Below the pieces are notes generated by a model, which did no database searches, was not told where the DNA came from, and saw nothing but the letters and a program-made list of their open reading frames with translations. A DNA stretch of 6,797 nt, taken from NCBI GenBank assembly GCA_934702165.1, contig CAKUYG010000119.1:1-6797 (forward strand), read 5' to 3'. The stretch comes from an uncultured Bacteroidales bacterium. GTDB lineage: Bacteria; Bacteroidota; Bacteroidia; Bacteroidales; UBA932. Both the position numbers and the translations under genes were made by a program. The stretch's first letter is position 1. Every line of letters starts with the position of its first letter. This document shows positions 4,890-6,797 of the stretch, piece after piece.

Positions 4890-6797
4890 TTTATTATGTT
4901 GATTTGTGTCATTGAGGTCATTCTTGCATAGTCGTCAGGCTCTATGAGCTTGAGGTTCCCGGCCGCGCCGGACAGGGTGTAGATTCCCTCGGCCCTGCTG
5001 ACCGCCTCCCTGACGGCGCGGCAGTCAGCGTCACGGTCCATTGTCGGCTGGACTATCAGGACATTGCGCGGCGCGCACAGGGCGATCAGGTCGTCGAAAT
5101 CGTATGGCAGGCGATCTTCCTGGCCGAGGAAGAACTCGAGGCGAGGCTGCATGGCGAAAAGGCGGCTGTAGCGCGACATGCCGCTGAGAGGCGTCCCAGG
5201 CTTGTCGCTGCGCATCGGGGAGAAACCGCAGACAGACACGATGTTGCTTATGCGTCCGTCCAATGCTCCGGCGTACAGGGCCACGGTGCCTCCCATGGCG
5301 TACCCGAACACGGAAATCCTGGAACTGTCCACGAGGCTTTCCTTCCCGAGGGCATCGATCGCGCCGCTCACATCCTCGACCATCCTCCCGAGCCGTGACC
5401 AGTGAGGATAACGGTCGTAGAACTTGGCGTACTCCCCGTACCGGCTTCCGAAACCGGTCTGGTCATATGCGAGGACGGCATAGCCTTCCTTGACGAGGGC
5501 GAGGACGGGGTGGATGTCCCTGCGGTAAACCCACATGTATCCGAGCGGGTAGTGGAAACCGTGCAGCCATATCACCACTGGAAGGGATGCGCCTTCCGGG
5601 GTGCCGGCCGGGTAGTAGAGGTCAGCCTGTACATTGTCGGGGCCGAAACTGATCCGCCTGGAGGCGGCGACGGCTCCGTCTTCTTCCGTCCATCCGAACT
5701 CGGAACTCTTCTTGCTCATTACCCATGCCGGCACGTCCGGCCCGAGCTGTCCCGGCCTGAACTTGCCTTTCAGCATCTCGACCGGCCCGCTGCTGTCCGG
5801 CTTGAATAACGCCGGCTTGATTCCGGCTGTGGCCGGCTTCTCCCCGAGCATCTGCTCGACGGATGCCTTGAGCGCAGGTTTTCGCGCTTCCCATTCGCGG
5901 GCGTTGCGCGCGAGTTTACCGCCATTTTTATGGGCGGGATAATCTGCCGGGTCCAGGCTCTCTCCGCTGCTCCGTTTCCATTTGTCGAAATCCCACGGGA
6001 ATACCGGCGTGTAGCTCCACGCGGCATCGCTGCGTCCGAACTGTATGTCCAGGAAATCGATGCTTGCCTGGATGTCGTTGCTCCCGTGGAAGCCAGGCAC
6101 GCTCAGGAGGCTCACTCGGTCTCCGGCCCCGAGCATCTCGTAGACCGGAAGTGCAGAGTCGTAGACCCTCTCCTGCGCCCACCCGTTGGCGACTTCGTCG
6201 TTGAATCCCCACTCCATCAAAGCGGCACGCGGAGCTATCAGGGAGAGGAGCAGGTTCGCGTCGACGGGAAGCCTGTCCTCCTTGCCGGAGAAGAACCTCA
6301 GTTCCGGCCTGTACCAGTCCGGGAACATCCTCGTGGTGCTCTCGATGCTCTCTCCGCCGTAGCGCTCTCCGGCGTATCTCCACGGCACGAAACCGCCTAC
6401 TCCGGTGCTGCCGGCCACAAGGGCCTTGACCCTCTCGTCCCTTGCCGCCGCGATGGCGGCCATCTTGCCGTCTCTGGAGTAGCCGTATATGGCGACCTTG
6501 TCCATGTCGATTTCCGGCACCGTCTCGAAATAGTCCAGAACTATGGATATGAGCCAGGCCCTGCGCGGCAGGGTTGCGAAACTGTATTCCGGATAGAGTT
6601 TTCTCAGCGCTGCCCCGTCATCGGCGAAGTCGCTGCCGGCGAAGCCTGCCGAGATGTATCCCCTGCGCAGCAGGGTGTTGCCGAATCCGCCGAGGGTAGG
6701 GGAGAGAAGCACAGGGAATTTCTCTCCTTGATGTCCTGACGGGAAAGTCAGGCTTACCCGTACGCTTCCCTTGTCGTGGGGGCCGAAGATGAGCTTG
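4871..6797 (-). CDS. Tandem alpha/beta-hydrolase: CE15-like esterase plus degenerate second domain, 5'-truncated
   Basis: The minus-strand frame is open through the window end and gives 641 visible residues (numbered from 6796); start and signal peptide are missing. A GTG at 6712 is not taken as the start because coding similarity continues upstream (VRVSLTFPSGHQGEKFPVLL). Domain 1 (~10-255) resembles CE15 glucuronoyl esterases: nucleophile motif GYSRDGK with Ser107 (6476-6478), EDRLPVD...LIAPR at ~173-190, an acidic GFNDE near 197-201, and FHG with His237 (6086-6088). A linker (~260-345) leads to domain 2 (~380-641), with LHGFH (oxyanion region), GYAMGG, EDRLPYD...LCAPR and PTMDRDAD. Here the nucleophile position is Ala500 (5297-5299) and no His occurs after the candidate acid Asp, so domain 2 looks catalytically dead. 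The substrate is inferred: given the PL4 partner, an ester on rhamnogalacturonan or pectin side chains; methyl-glucuronoyl or acetyl esters are alternatives. The stop (TAA, 4871-4873) lies within the PL4 start region. Confidence 0.85.
   Translation of the reverse strand, partial: KLIFGPHDKGSVRVSLTFPSGHQGEKFPVLLSPTLGGFGNTLLRRGYISAGFAGSDFADDGAALRKLYPEYSFATLPRRAWLISIVLDYFETVPEIDMDKVAIYGYSRDGKMAAIAAARDERVKALVAGSTGVGGFVPWRYAGERYGGESIESTTRMFPDWYRPELRFFSGKEDRLPVDANLLLSLIAPRAALMEWGFNDEVANGWAQERVYDSALPVYEMLGAGDRVSLLSVPGFHGSNDIQASIDFLDIQFGRSDAAWSYTPVFPWDFDKWKRSSGESLDPADYPAHKNGGKLARNAREWEARKPALKASVEQMLGEKPATAGIKPALFKPDSSGPVEMLKGKFRPGQLGPDVPAWVMSKKSSEFGWTEEDGAVAASRRISFGPDNVQADLYYPAGTPEGASLPVVIWLHGFHYPLGYMWVYRRDIHPVLALVKEGYAVLAYDQTGFGSRYGEYAKFYDRYPHWSRLGRMVEDVSGAIDALGKESLVDSSRISVFGYAMGGTVALYAGALDGRISNIVSVCGFSPMRSDKPGTPLSGMSRYSRLFAMQPRLEFFLGQEDRLPYDFDDLIALCAPRNVLIVQPTMDRDADCRAVREAVSRAEGIYTLSGAAGNLKLIEPDDYARMTSMTQINIIKWLKER

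Noticed and set aside
5930..6739. + strand open frame (269 codons) opposite the tandem esterase
   Set aside because: An antisense shadow of the hydrolase domain. It shows no signal, fold or family motif, whereas the minus frame carries the GYSRDGK and APR motifs.
1..6797. Looked for CRISPR arrays, tRNA/rRNA genes, insertion sequences and attachment sites
   Set aside because: No regularly spaced repeats, RNA gene signatures, transposase motifs or paired terminal repeats were seen. The only strong inverted repeat is the hairpin at 2922-2967.

Overview
The window looks like part of a plant cell-wall (pectin / rhamnogalacturonan) utilisation locus from a Bacteroidota genome, probably Bacteroidales. 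The evidence is two lipoprotein signals with Cys at residue 19, a Bacteroides-type promoter (TTG, 19-bp spacer, TATATTTG), starts without a Shine-Dalgarno, a FISUMP-type lipoprotein, and a CE8 / PL4 / CE15-like enzyme set. Coding DNA is fairly GC-rich, while the one divergent intergenic region is AT-rich. Genus cannot be told from the sequence.

Layout: (1) 1-882, + strand: 3' part of a CE8 pectin methylesterase, with the start outside the window. (2) 888-1466, - strand: a small outer-membrane beta-barrel protein, convergent with the esterase, stops 5 bp apart. (3) 1467-1658: divergent AT-rich intergenic region with a good + strand promoter and a short palindrome just before the barrel gene. 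(4) 1659-2903, + strand: a secreted FISUMP-family lipoprotein of unknown function carrying an unexpected dockerin/EF-hand-like calcium loop. (5) 2904-2993: intergenic region with a 20-bp perfect-stem hairpin between convergent genes. (6) 2994-4889, - strand: a complete three-domain PL4 rhamnogalacturonan lyase lipoprotein. (7) 4871-6797, - strand: a tandem alpha/beta-hydrolase, 5' end outside the window, overlapping the PL4 gene by 19 bases.

How the genes fit together (inference): the CE8 enzyme removes methyl esters from homogalacturonan, the PL4 enzyme cuts the rhamnogalacturonan I backbone by beta-elimination, and the CE15-like esterase probably removes an ester decoration so that the lyase can act. 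The esterase and PL4 genes form one minus-strand operon. The barrel and FISUMP genes between them are surface proteins with no known catalytic role and may be unrelated to pectin.

The most notable observation is in the tandem esterase. Its first domain keeps the GxSRxGK nucleophile motif and a late His. Its second domain is recognisably a copy of the same fold (16 of 29 identities in one ungapped segment) but has Ala in place of the nucleophile Ser and no His in its last ~175 residues, so it looks like a built-in pseudo-esterase domain.
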